From Sorex araneus (Eukaryota; Chordata; Mammalia; Eulipotyphla; Soricidae): DNA of 64,000 nt. Positions 33,893 through 44,700 of the stretch are shown one piece after another. The stretch covers positions 87,538,626 to 87,602,625 of the forward strand of contig NC_073305.1 in the NCBI RefSeq assembly GCF_027595985.1, written 5' to 3'. Every line of letters starts with the position of its first letter. Position 1 is the first letter of the stretch. Below the pieces are notes generated by a model, which worked only from the letters and a program-made list of their open reading frames with translations, made no database searches and was not told the DNA's origin. Both the position numbers and the translations under genes were made by a program.

Positions 33893-34232
33893 CTTGGCCT
33901 CAGCCTTGGGCCCCCTGAGGCCCCAGTCCTGGAGGCTCTGCTCTCACCGGAAGCCCAGGCCCCCCTGCCTGCACCCTGACCAGGACAGGACTGGGGAGCC
34001 GGCACTGGCGTGGCCCCAAGCTCATGGCCTGGATGTTGCAGGACTGGGTGACCACAACAGAGGCTTGGCAGCCAGATATGGTGGGACAAGCTCTCCTCTC
34101 TGCTGCCTCTCCTTCTCTCTGCAATCTCTCCTCTCTGCTGTTTTTCCTCTCTGCTGTCTCTCATCTTCCCTTCCTACAGTCTCTCCAGTCCTGAGAGGAT
34201 CATTCAGAATCTCCATTTCTCCTGAGGCTGCT
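33893..34232. repeat. Low-copy duplicated segment, copy B
   Basis: It matches intron 5 of the intact GSTA gene (14770-15125). It lies between the intact gene's promoter and pseudogene exon 5, which is where intron 5 of the duplicate would be expected. Confidence 0.7.
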
Positions 34233-34359
34233 CTCTCTCTCTCTTTCTCTCTCTCTCTTGACCTGCTGAGAAGTCCTGTGGGGAGGGGAGTAATTATTTC
34301 TAGTTTTAACTGAATCCTCAGTTACACCAAGTAATGATCTGCTGGTTGAAATGTTGATG

Positions 34360-34540
34360 GAAGGACCTGAGAGATAATACAGTGGGTCGGGCATTTGTCT
34401 TGCACGTGGCCGACCTGAGTTCAATCCCAGACAACCTATGTGATTCCCTGAGCACTGTCACGAGTCATTTCTGAGTGCAGAGTCAGGAGTAATTTCTGAG
34501 CATCACTGGGTGTGTCCAAAAACAAAAAGTAAAATAAAAT
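34360..34540 (+). mobile_element. Type A SINE
   Basis: Head GGACCTGAGAGATAATACAG; A-rich tail with AAAT units. Confidence 0.88.
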
Positions 34541-34980
34541 AAAATGTCGGTCAGGGGAAGGGGAGCAGGGGGAAGTACAAAAGATTTCTACCACTGTGTA
34601 AGTGATCTAAAATAAATAACATTTTTGGTTGAGAAAAGGATTATGGGAGGGAGGCATGTGACATATTAAAATGAGTAAATCAGTAAAATGCTTATTTAGC
34701 TATTTTCGTAGTCAACACACATAGTTCTCATTGCCTATTTCTTTCAGCCTTTCTGAATGCATGAAATTTCTATCTAAAATATGTTTATTCAAATATCCAG
34801 CAATTTGGAAATCATGAATCATATAGAGAAAGCACATGGCACCAACAATGAAAGATATGAATCATGTGCCTTTGCAGACCGTGGGTGTAGAGAGTGTAAA
34901 TCATGATACGGCAAAGGAAGTAACTACAAAGGACGCCTACCTTGTCAGAACTGTCTATTCACATTCTGGGGCAGCTTTTT

Positions 34981-35836
34981 TTTTTTATCATGTGCAATTA
35001 CAAAGCTTTCATGTTGAGGTTCAGTTATACAATGATCGAACACCCATCCCTCCACCAGTGAACATTTTTCTCCACCAATGTCCCCAGTATCCCTCCCCTC
35101 TGCCGACACCCCAACCCCCCCCCCCTGGCTCTATGGCAGATAATTTCCACCATACTCTCTCTATTTGGGGGCATTATAACTTGCAATATAGACACTGAGA
35201 GGCTATCACATTTGGTCCTTTTTCTACTTTCAGCACACATCTCCCATCCCAAACGATCCCTCTAACCATCATTGACTTAGTGATCCCTTCTCTATTCCAG
35301 CTGCCTTCTCCCCCAGCTCATGAGGCAGGCTGCCAACCATGGAGCAATATTCCTGGCTCTTGTGTCTACTGTCCTTGGGTGTCCATCTAATATGTTATTT
35401 CATATTCCACAAATGATTTTTGCAGTCATCCTATTTCTGTCCCTCTCATTCTGACTCATTTCATTTAGCATGATACTCTCCATGACCATCCACTTATAAG
35501 CAAATTTCATGACTTCACCTTTCCTAACAGCTGCATAGTATTCCATTGTGTAGATGTACCAAAGTTTCTTTAACCAGTCGTCTGTTCTCAGGAACTCAGG
35601 TTGTTTTCAGATTTTGCCTATTATGAACAGTACTGCTATGAACATACAGGTGCAGATGTCATTTCTACTTGTTTTTATGCACCCTCAGGATATATTTTCA
35701 GAAGTGATATTGCAGAATCTTATGGAAGCTAAATCTCTAGTTTTTTAAGGAATGCCTTTATTGTTTTCCAAAAAGGCTGGACCAGTCAGCATTCAAACCA
35801 ACAATGAAAGAGAGTCCCTTTTTCCCCACATTCGTG
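34981..35836 (-). mobile_element. 5'-truncated L1 with ORF2 end
   Basis: Flanks CTGGGGCAGCTTTTT and GTGTGGCAGCTTTTT are near-identical. On the minus strand, 35836 down to about 35440 is the ORF2 C-terminus, broken by stops, followed by the 3' UTR and tail. Confidence 0.92.
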
Positions 35837-35851
35837 GTGTGGCAGCTTTTT

Positions 35852-36545
35852 GAGTTCAGAAGACCACACAGCGTGACCAAAGCTTGTCATGGATGTGTCC
35901 AAGCTCTCAGAGCCACAAAGGATCAGAAAGTTATACGTCCTCATTATATTCAATAAGAGCCCACATCAAGTCATTAATATTTTTCTAAAATTGCTAAAGA
36001 CTGATCAAATGCTGCATATGAATGATGGTGTTTTTTCACCATGAATAATATGTAAAATTCCTCATGGCTTGCAATCATGTTTTGGTTTGGGATTTTTATT
36101 TAGCTTTTAGTTTACTTTGGTCTTGAAAACTTGTACTACCTTCAAGGAAAAAGATTAAAGTGTGCCCTACATACATAGTCATGACACCTTACTTCTTCAG
36201 TTTTTATGACTTTCCATAAATTCTGACAGTCCTAATTCTGTAGACACTCTTCTTTCTTATCCTCTCTTTGTCAGATTTTCACCCCTCCATCTCACAGCCT
36301 TATACCCTTTTAGGACATACATCACTCCCCCAAACACTGACTCTGATCAGCTAGTGGGAAGCTGGTCTGAGTCCTTTCCCTGGCTGCAGGAAATTCTTGA
36401 TTCTAGCAAACTCGTAGCCCACTGTAGAGAATCCTGCAGGTTCTCTGCTGCAGGGTGTTATGTGATGTGTCCCCATCTCTACACTCTGGAATGATCTAGT
36501 GACTCAGCCATCCACTGCCCCACTGCTAACTATGCCCAGGGCCCT
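35852..36545. other. Unique sequence in duplicated GSTA region
   Basis: This is where pseudogene exon 6 or 7 might have been sought; I find no trace of either. Confidence 0.5.
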
Positions 36546-37095
36546 CTAATCACGAATCACAAAATCCCATTGATCGTCGAGTGGCTCAAGCGGTCTCAGT
36601 AACTTCTACATTTGTCCTATCCCTCAGATCTTAGAAGCCTCTCTCTTCTCAGCCTCCCCAACGATGCCGCATTGGAGGCTCTTTCAGGGTCAGGGGAATG
36701 AGATTCAGCTGGTTACTGGCTTTGACATATAGATACACCATGGGAAGCTTTCGAGGCTATCCCATGTGGGCAGGAAGCTCTCAGTAGCTTGCGAGTTTCT
36801 CCCAGAGAGAAAAGTAGGTTATAAGGTTTCTTATAAGGGAGCTTGCTTTTAAGTCTCTGGATGTTGGCCGTTGATGGGATTACACAAACCTGGGTTCCTC
36901 TGCCGGTACCTTCATGCGTGAGGCCTGTCTGAACGCGTGGAGAGGGGCCTTGAGCATGGCTGTGGCTAGGTTCCGATGGTCTTCGGCCGCCGGGAGTTCT
37001 GCTCGGGGCAGGGAGGGAAGCTGGAGCCCATCCCCTTCGAGGGGCCCCGGGGAAGACAGACAGGCATGCAGGCAAGAGACTCTCTGCCGGGCCCA
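36546..37095 (-). mobile_element. Type C SINE joined to a GC-rich head of about 250 bp
   Basis: Minus strand, 36835 down to 36560: CAAGCTACTGAGAGCTTCC, CATATG-like, CCCTGACCCTGAAAGAGCCTC and a CTTGAGCCACTCGACG tail, i.e. a type C body. Upstream (37095 to 36840) is a GC-rich stretch (CGGCGGCCGAAGACCATCGG, CTCCACGCGTTCAGACAGGC) seen nowhere else here. No tRNA-like head is present. Confidence 0.6.
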
Positions 37096-37338
37096 CTAAA
37101 GAATTCTCAATTGCCTCCAAGTAAATGGAACTTGACCAAAAAATTTAACTTCAAATACAACAAGTACAATTCTTCCTCAAGGGTGATTGGTATAAAATGT
37201 CTTGGGACTCAGGGACCACACTGGGGAAGATTCAGGGAGTTTTACTGGAAGTGAAGGTTAACGCCCTCAGAAAATCCAGGCATCCGAGCTTTTACCCTGC
37301 TCCCTTCTCAGCCTCCACCTCAGAGCCCAGCCACTCAC

Positions 37339-37480
37339 CTTTCCATAGGCAAGGAAGGAATGTATGGTCAATTCCTTCTTGATGAAAGTGATCTTGGTGT
37401 CCTACTGATCAGGTGGAAAGACTGGACAATTCATGATCATTTCTGTAAAGTCTACCACAGCTTCTGATGCTCTGTACTGA
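37339..37480 (-). pseudogene. GSTA: GSTA pseudogene, exon 5
   Basis: The same length and frame can be followed as in the intact exon 5, but an in-frame TAG follows PPDQ where the intact gene has PPGEK. Text such as KITFIKKE is still recognisable. The donor GTGAG is kept. Identity to the intact exon is much reduced, so the duplication is old. Confidence 0.85.
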
Positions 37481-37671
37481 CCGACAAGATGGTTCAGACC
37501 ATCAGATATTTCCTCTTCAATTTTATATTTTGCAAACATGAAAAGTCATAAATTTCAAGTGACTTACCTCCACGGGACGCATTTTCAGGTGCCATATTTT
37601 CACTTATGAGCTTTACTTAATACTTCATTCTAAAATGAGTATTGCTATAGACGAATGCTACAATTTTTGTT

Positions 37672-37850
37672 ACAGGACCAAAATGCTAGTACAGTGGGTT
37701 GGATGCTTCCTTGCATGAGGCCAACCCTACCTTGAATCCCCAGCATTGTAGAATGCCCAAAACCCTGCCAAAATTGATGCCTGAGCACAGAGCCAGAAGT
37801 AAGTCCTGAACACCATCAGGTGAAACCCCTCTCCAAAGTAAAAACCCCAA
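37672..37850 (+). mobile_element. Old type A SINE
   Basis: AGCACAGAGCCAGAAGTAAG body and CCCCAAACAAATAAAT end. Confidence 0.8.
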
Positions 37851-37881
37851 ACAAATAAATCATTTAAAAACTCAGTAAAAG

Positions 37882-38070
37882 GGGCAGGAGTGATAGTACA
37901 GTAGGTAGGGCATTTGCCTTGCCTACTGTGTGGGTGGCCGTGGGTTTAATCCCCGGCATCCCATATGATCCTCCAAGAATCACGAGGAGTAACTCTTGAG
38001 TGTAGAGCCAGGAATAACTCCTGAGCATTGTTGGGTGTGACCCAAAAGAAGTAAAAAAAAAAAAAAAAAC
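37882..38070 (+). mobile_element. Type A SINE, full length
   Basis: Exact duplication AACTCAGTAAAAG at 37869-37881 and 38071-38083, with a long A tail. Confidence 0.96.
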
Positions 38071-38342
38071 AACTCAGTAAAAGACTCCATCTTAAAGAAA
38101 CCCTAAAATGATATAATGATTTTTTTTTGAGGGCATCATCTCCCAAGCAATGTTCAGAAAGCTAAAGATCAGGGTAACACCAACAATGTTCAATACTCAG
38201 TCCAAGAATAAGGAGCAAATTTGGCCTGTGTTTAGGGGAGCCTTCAGAGTCTTCCCCAGCAGTGCTGAGGCCCATGTGGTACAGGGGTCAGAACTGTTTC
38301 ACACACATACCTCACAGCTGAGTTCTCCCCTCAGCCCCAGAC

Positions 38343-39185
38343 AATTCTTTATATAGTTCTAACTTGTGCTTATCATAAAGGACCTCCCCCCTTTTTACTC
38401 CAAGATGATTTTTTTATAATACCAATAAAAGGACCAGCCTTATTGAGGCATATTCTCATACCATAATTGTCACATTTTAATATGTGCTATTCACAGTAGG
38501 TTTTATTATATTATGAAACTATAACCATATTCTATTTCTACAACATTCTCACCTTAAAAGAAAAAAAACTTATTCCCTTGAACAGCACTTTACATTTATT
38601 TCCTTTCAAGATTCAGACAAGTTCTGAAGTGTTCTATATCTACAGATTTGAATGACTGGGTATTTAACGCCAACTAAATCATAGGCAAATTTTTGTGTCT
38701 GGTTATTTCATTGAGTAAAATGCTCTGGGGTTTCTTATGTTTCAACATGTATCAGTAATTTATCCCTTCTTCACTGCTAACTAATATTTCATTGTGTGGC
38801 TATAAACCCCTTATTCATCCTTTCATCAGCCAAGAGGCATGTCTATTGTTTCAGCTTCTTGAATAAAATGAATAATGCTTCCATGAATATATGTGTATAA
38901 TTTTTATGTGGATGCATTTTCTAATCTCTTAGGTAGATACGTAGTAGTGCATTGCTGAGTCCTGTGAGGCAGCTGTATGTTTAACTTGAGTAACTGCCAA
39001 CTTTCCTTATGAAGTTTCAGTCACAGATCCTCTTTGATTTAGGAAGGAACCTTTCTCATATATGGCTGTGCTGAATAAAAAAGGATGCTTTATTCCTCTA
39101 TGAAAATGTTTAAGGGAGTCTCGGCCTCTGCTAAATCATGCTGAGAAGCTCTGTGCATATCCAGTTCTCTGATGGTGAGTTAGGC
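38343..39185. other. Intron 4 of GSTA pseudogene
   Basis: AT-rich; 38520-38990 reads like an old L1 ORF2 or UTR remnant but I cannot confirm it. Confidence 0.35.
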
Positions 39186-39189
39186 TTTG

Positions 39190-39362
39190 TTATCATTCCC
39201 CTCCCTGACCCTGAAAGAGTCTCCAGTGCGGCACCATTGGGAAGGACGGGTAAAGAGAGGCTGCTAAAATCTCAGGGCTGGGATAAATGGAGGTTGTTAC
39301 TGGTGTCCGCTTGAGCAAATTGAAGAATAATGGGATGATAGTGACAGTGATACAGTAATACA
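39190..39362 (+). mobile_element. Type C SINE, 5'-truncated
   Basis: CCCTGACCCTGAAAGAGTCTC, then AATCTCAGGGCTGGGATAAA, then GCTTGAGCAAATTGAAGAAT. Confidence 0.88.
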
Positions 39363-39910
39363 ATGATTGTTTTTTTAATGTCTGGAACTTGAGAATCAGT
39401 TCCTGGATCCTTCGCTCCCTATCCATCTTCTAGCACATTGACACCAACACATGCCACTGGTGGCTCAACTTGGATGTGACTTCTTAATTAACATAAATGC
39501 AGCACCAGTGTCATGTGTTAGACATTTAGATCCTTTCTCTGTTGTCTTTGCATGTTGATGAGTATTTAGCTGCTAAAGCCCTGAGCATTTGGAGTTGCGT
39601 TTCCACATTTTACTGTTTCATTAGCCTCACTTTTCACCTTGTTTGGAACCTCTATTACTGTCTGAGACTTCATCCTCTTTATAATCCCACTGATTAGACT
39701 TCTCTTGAAACACCATAAAGAGAATTATAATCCAGAATTATAATCCAGTATGACTCTCTGCCATCCTGGACCTCAAGTAATACACTGTTGTTGTATGTAT
39801 CAACAATGGGTTCTACTGTTGATAACTTTGTCCCATACCCACTCACTCAAGGGAAGAACTAAATTGTTCCTGTAAATTGTTGATGAAACAACATAAAAAA
39901 AATACTGTGC

Positions 39911-40038
39911 AGGGCTTTATCCTTTATGTCTTTTCCACAGAGGTTGGATTTGTTGGGAATGTAGTTGAGAAAGGCTCTGATTTCTACCAACTTCATTCCA
40001 TAAATTTCAACTCATTCGTTGGAACACCAAACTCCCAT
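39911..40038 (-). pseudogene. GSTA: GSTA pseudogene, exon 4
   Basis: At 128 bp it is 5 bp shorter than the intact exon; the loss falls in the glutathione-binding QVPMVEIDG segment and shifts the frame. The donor GT of the intact gene has become GC. Confidence 0.9.
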
Positions 40039-40665
40039 CTTTTGAAAAAAGAAAGAAAAAGTAGAATGAAATTGCATGAATCATATTTGTTTAGAATTTT
40101 AAAAATGCCAAAGTGACTTAAAATAGGAGATGCAAATTGCTGGTAACATTTTAATGTTTTTGTTTTTTTCTTTCCTATAGAACTCCTTTTACTTATCAAT
40201 ATTCCATTTATTTTCAACCTATTATTTCATCTCTCGCTTTATTTCTCAATTGTATAGATGGTAGGTTATTTGTAATTTTTAGTCCATTTTTCTTTGCAGA
40301 TAACTTTGCTCTTTTATCTGTGAATGAGCTGAATGTCCTTGGATAAACAGGCTATGTAGTATTCTCAACTGATACAGCTCACTCTTGACACAAAAAAGCA
40401 GGATAACACAGAAAGGAATTTGCCAGTGCACCAAGATGTCCCTGAGCAAATACTCAGAGAGTTCTCTTTGTTCCTGGCCTTCAGTGACCTGCTCCCAAGG
40501 CCCTACCCTGTCCATGGACCCACTCCCGCTCTCCCACCCCCATCCTCCACCACAGACAATGCAGGCAGAGTCAAGTGTGAAATCCTCATTATAGAATCAA
40601 AATAGATTCATTTGACTAGATACTCACTTGAGGGGAATTTGCTGTTCTCCAGAATGTGCTCTAAC

Positions 40666-40715
40666 CACTTTTAGCTTTTCCAAGCCTTTGGAGTGTCTAT
40701 AAATGTCTCTTCAAA
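40666..40715 (-). pseudogene. GSTA: GSTA pseudogene, exon 3
   Basis: The exon reads FEETFIDTPKAWKS and then TAA. It is 50 bp instead of 52, with GT and AG boundaries still visible. Confidence 0.88.
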
Positions 40716-40787
40716 CTGGAAAGCAGAAACAGTTAAGTGTGTTATTATTTCATGCCACAGCAACATAGAATATTTAAACTTGAGGGC

Positions 40788-40915
40788 CAGAGAAATAGCA
40801 CAGGGCTTAAGGCTCTTCGTGTCATCACCCCAGGTTAGTTCCCACCCACTCTATGGTCCCCTGAGCACCTGAGAACAGATGTGGGAGTAGCCCTAAGAAC
40901 TGCCGGGTGTCTCCC
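40788..40915 (+). mobile_element. Old type A SINE
   Basis: GGGCCAGAGAAATAGCACAG head and GGTCCCCTGAGCACCTGAG body. Confidence 0.8.
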
Positions 40916-41010
40916 ATTCAAGGCTAACTAGTCCTTTTGGTGGGTGTGCCCAAAAGAAATTTACTTTTTTATGGAGAGTGCCTCCACACCCCCCTAAAAG
41001 AATATTTAAC

Positions 41011-41188
41011 TTTTTTTTTGCCTTTTTGGGTCACACCCAAGAGTTGCTCAGGTGTTACTCCAGGCTCTGCACTCAGTAATTACTCATGGCGATCCTCAGG
41101 GGACCATATGGGATGCTTGGAATCAAAAGTGGGTTTGCCACATGCAAGGCAAACATTCTACCGGCAATACCATTGCTCCAGCTCCAGA
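41011..41188 (-). mobile_element. Type A SINE, full length
   Basis: Head GGAGCTGGAGCAATGGTATTG on minus; AGAATATTTAAC and AGAATAGTTAAT flank it. Confidence 0.92.
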
Positions 41189-41327
41189 ATAGTTAATCTT
41201 GAATGGCTCCTGCTTGATCCCTGGTATGGAAAATATAAGTTTCTGAATTAGGCAGGATGTTTAACAGACAGAAGGATGTACTTATGGCCATTTAAAAAAT
41301 AAGATTATACCCATCAAGAAAAGAGCA

Positions 41328-41480
41328 CAGGGAAGCCAGAGAGTAGTATCAAGCATCTTGCATGTGGTCAGCCTGGATTTAATCACTAGCACTCCATATG
41401 GTACCCTGAGCCTTGCCAGGAGTGATCCCAGATTACAGAACCAAGAGTAATTATGAGCACCACCAAGCATGATCCAAAAA
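41328..41480 (+). mobile_element. Old type A SINE
   Basis: Head AAGCCAGAGAGTAGTATCAAG; body with AGGAGTGATCCCAG and an A11 tail. Confidence 0.78.
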
Positions 41481-41511
41481 AAAAAAAGAAGAAGAGGAAA
41501 AGGGAAAAATA

Positions 41512-41670
41512 GGGGGCAGAATGACAGTACAGCAGGTAGGGCATTTGCCTTGCATGAGGCTAACTTGTGTTTGGCATCCCAATGGTCTGAACACCACCAG
41601 GAATGATCCCTGAGTGCAAAGCCAGGAGAATTCCTTAGCATTGCCAGGTATGGCTTCAAAACAAACAAAA
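41512..41670 (+). mobile_element. Type A SINE
   Basis: GGGCAGAATGACAGTACAGC head, shortened centre, CAAAACAAACAAAAAAC tail. Confidence 0.85.
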
Positions 41671-42389
41671 AACTTGACAACAGAAGAGCCACAGTAGCAT
41701 GTACCCTCTTTTGCAGGCTCAGGAACCCTCTGCCTGTTTGTAGTTTTGTTATTACCGGTCTGTGAATGGGAGAGGATGCCATGGGGAAAAGGGACTAGGT
41801 GGTTTTTGGAGTTCTAGCAAGTCTGGAGAGCTTGCCCCTCCCCTTCAAATCAGTGCAGGACATCATGTGTCCTGCAGCCTGGGCAGTTCCCTTGGACCAG
41901 TGAGAGTTTAACATGCGGCCATCAGGGAACCTGACTGATTTACATCACTCCACTCCATTCTAGATTTTAAGTGATTCTTTGTGGTACAATACTGGGAAGA
42001 CGTCCGTTTCTAGCTCTCTTCAGGAAAGACTTTATTGTGGATGCCTGATCCTATAGGATTGGGTTATCCAGAGAGCAAGGATCGTGAATGATTTATACAG
42101 TGGCACCACAAGACTTCCATTGGGAACGGTGGCGGTTGTAGTGGCTGGGGTAAAGGGTGGGGATGGCTTCTGTGCGGGGATCAGCCTTAGGCACAGAGAA
42201 CACAAAGGCCCCAGCCAGAAGTTCTGGGAGATGGAAGCCTCACTGCCTTCTTCCATAAAGCCATTTGAAGAGGGGAAACCTAGGGTCTCTCTATGCCACC
42301 CCAAACTCACCCCTCTGCTGAGGAAGGGCTCAATATATCCTTTAGCCACATGTTCCTAGGTCTGACCACAAACCTGACACTTAAAGGGA

Positions 42390-42398
42390 CTCTATAGG

Positions 42399-42446
<48 letters not shown>

Positions 42447-42680
42447 GAAGAGAGAAGAAAAGCGCCGGTCATAAAGGCAAGCAGGAGGTGCGGAATAGGG
42501 GGTGATGGGAGGGAACCGGGGGACACTGGTGCTGGGAAATGTACGCTGGTGGATGGATGGGTGTTGAAATACTGTATGACTGAAACCAAATCATGAACAG
42601 CTTTGTAAGAGTTTATTTTATCTCACAGTGATTCAATTTAAAATGTTTTAAAAAAAGTAATATAACTAAAAATAAATAAA
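42390..42680 (+). mobile_element. L1 3' end with (GA)n/(GACA)n start
   Basis: A (GAGA)(GACA) repeat (42398-42446) precedes the L1 tail, which ends GTGATTCAATTTAAAATG and an AAAT-rich tract. Confidence 0.88.
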
Positions 42681-42692
42681 TAAAATAGGATA

Positions 42693-43394
42693 CTCTTCTG
42701 GTTCCAGCGCTTGGGGAGCCGCCGTCGTGGTGCAGACATGGCCAAGTCCAAGAACCAAACCAGTCTCGAAAATGGCACAGAAATGTCATTACAAAATCTC
42801 GGTCACGGCGATATGAGTCTCTTGAAGGGGTAGACCCCAAATTCCTAAGGAACATGCGATTTGCCAAGAAGCACAACAAGAAGGGCCTGAAGAAGATGCA
42901 GGCCAATAATGCTAAGGCCATGAGCGCCCGTGCCGAGGCCATCAAGGCCCTGGTGAAGCCCAAGCAGGCTAGGCCCGTGATCACAAAGAAGAACAGTCGC
43001 AAGCTCAGTCGACTTGTGTATATTGCTCACCCCAGGCTTGGGAAAAATGCTCATGCCCACATTGCCAAGGGTCTCAGGCTTTGCCGGCCAAAAACCAAGG
43101 TTGAAACCAAGGATCCAATCAAGGCTAAAACCAAGGTTCAAATGAAGGCTAAAGCCAAGGCTCGAATGAAGGCTAAAGCCAAGCCCCAGAGTAAGACCCA
43201 GACGGCTGCAGCTCCAGCACCAGCTCAAGCTTCCAAAGGTGCCCAGGCCCCTGCCAAGGCCCCCTAAGAGGCTGCTGTCAGTGTGAGCGTGGAAGGACTG
43301 GTGCGATCGCTGGGCTGTCTCCAGTCTGGGTCCTCCTGTGCTGTTTGTACAAATAAATCTGAGAGCAGGAAAGAAAATTTTAAAAATAAAAAAA
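42693..43394 (+). pseudogene. RPL29: RPL29 processed pseudogene
   Basis: An intronless copy of ribosomal protein L29 mRNA, a component of the 60S subunit: 5' UTR (GTTCCAGCGCTTGGGGAGCC), ATG at 42738, coding region to TAA at 43265-43267, 3' UTR with AATAAA (about 43352) and an A-rich end. Exact flanks TAAAATAGGATA at 42681-42692 and 43395-43406 mark L1-mediated insertion. About 10 bp are missing after the first seven codons, shifting the frame, so the normal start leads to a stop at about 42829. A later in-frame ATG (42854) opens 137 codons: [20 protein letters not shown] to the C-terminus with the Lys/Ala-rich repeats. It sits in the A-rich end of an older L1 tail. Confidence 0.95.
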
Positions 43395-43727
43395 TAAAAT
43401 AGGATATACTTATCTACAAAAAATTAAAAATATATAATTAAAAGCCAAGGAACTCAACTGAACCCTGAATACCCATGATACCCTGAACAGGCAGTTTGCT
43501 CAACTTGCACCCCATGGTTCTAGTTACAGCTTAACCTTAATTACACTGACAATCTAATATCATCTATTTTCTTATCATTTTATTATGGATATTTCTAGTA
43601 TGTCCAAAAGTAGAATGATTCTCCCTCCACCTTTCACCCAGCTTCAGTATAATTCACAGAAGCCAATCTCATTTATCTCTATGCCCACGAACTCATGTGC
43701 TCTTGTAAAAACTGGAGTTTACCCTAA

Positions 43728-43856
43728 TATCCGGGTTCAATCCCCGGCATCACATATGGTCTCCCAGCACCGCCAGGAGTGATTCCTGAGTGCAGAGACA
43801 GGAGCAACCCCTGAGTATCACTGGGTTAGCAAAAAAAAAAAAAAAAAAGCCAAAAA
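43728..43856 (+). mobile_element. Type A SINE, 5'-truncated before the B box
   Basis: It starts at CCGGGTTCAATCCCCGGCAT, with an A18 tail; CCTAATAT repeats flank it. Confidence 0.93.
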
Positions 43857-44007
43857 AAAGGTATATCCTAATATATACCTAATTCTTCAATACTTTAAGT
43901 ACTAATATAATTTAGATCTATTCTGAAAATTACCACATTAATTCTCCTCAAATCAAAATTGAGTACTAACAATCACATTTTTGTACCATCAAATATTCCA
44001 TATTTGG

Positions 44008-44187
44008 GTTAGAGAGATGGTCTGGGCTTCAGGCACTTGCCTTGCATATGGCTGACACTGGTTGGATCCTTAGCACCACATTTGGTCCCCTGAGTACCAC
44101 CAAGAGTGATCTCTGAGCACAGAGCCATGAGTAATCCCTGAGCACAGCCAGGTGTTTCCCTCAAACAACACAAAACAAAGCCAAAAA
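44008..44187 (+). mobile_element. Type A SINE
   Basis: GGGTTAGAGAGATGGTCTGG head; AATATTCCA on both sides. Confidence 0.9.
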
Positions 44188-44329
44188 ATATTCCACAGTA
44201 ACCAACTTTTTCATTGTTGTGCCAGAAAATGATGTTCACAGTTTGATAAACTTCAAATCCAAGTAGAACTGTTTATATTTTCTTTTGCTCAAAAAGTCCC
44301 ATTTTCTTCACCTACAGATTATTATTGCT

Positions 44330-44425
44330 TTGTCTTTAGGTCCACACCCAGTGGTCCTGGGATCATACCCAGGGCTCCCACATAGGAAACGCCCAATTCA
44401 GTCTTTTGAACTAGCTCCTCAACCA
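44330..44425 (-). mobile_element. Possible old SINE
   Basis: The minus strand has GGAGCTAGTTCAAAAGAC and GGGTATGATCCC, head- and B-box-like. Confidence 0.4.
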
Positions 44426-44545
44426 AACAGATTAATTTTATTTTAGACAAATCATTCACAGAGCATTTAGTATCCTTGCTCAGATGAGAAAGGGTTCTGA
44501 TAGAGATTATTTTAGATTCAAATTCAGACAACCTCACTCAGAACC

Positions 44546-44700
44546 CACCTCCACTCCAGCTGTGGCCAGGAGCCCAGCGAGTGGATTTCATGCATCTTTA
44601 TCCAGCGGTGGCCAGGAGTCAGCAGATGGACTCCATGCAGCCTTGTCCACTGAAGCAGTAAACTGTGGGTTTCCTGACCAGGCCAGCAGCCTTTCAGTAT
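44546..44700 (-). pseudogene. GSTA: GSTA pseudogene, exon 2 with internal duplication
   Basis: The start of the exon and the donor (GGAGGTGGGT) align with intact exon 2. About 50 bp around GTGGCCAGGAG...TGGA..CATGCA are present twice (about 44561-44605 and 44608-44655). The ATG of the intact gene is changed to TGG. Confidence 0.85.

Larger units (their letters stand above)
37339..44700 (-). pseudogene. GSTA: Unprocessed GSTA pseudogene (exons 2-5 left)
   Basis: Four exons in the right order and orientation are separated by introns, so this arose by DNA duplication and not by retroposition. Intron sequence around exon 3 is also conserved with the intact gene: GTGACCTGCTCCCA at 19279 and 40486 in both, and GAAAGCAGAAACAGT-like text beside exon 3. 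The start codon is lost, exon 2 carries an internal duplication, exons 3 and 4 have lengths out of phase, and exons 3 and 5 have stops. Exons 1, 6 and 7 are not found. It cannot make a GST. Confidence 0.9.

Noticed and set aside
33666-34313. 215-codon plus-strand frame
   Set aside because: It crosses a SINE fragment and the low-copy CT-rich duplicate; no protein similarity.
35852-37330. Exons 6 and 7 of the GSTA pseudogene
   Set aside because: Searched by eye for the [10 protein letters not shown] and KKFLQPGS segments on minus; nothing found between 33.2 and 37.3 kb.
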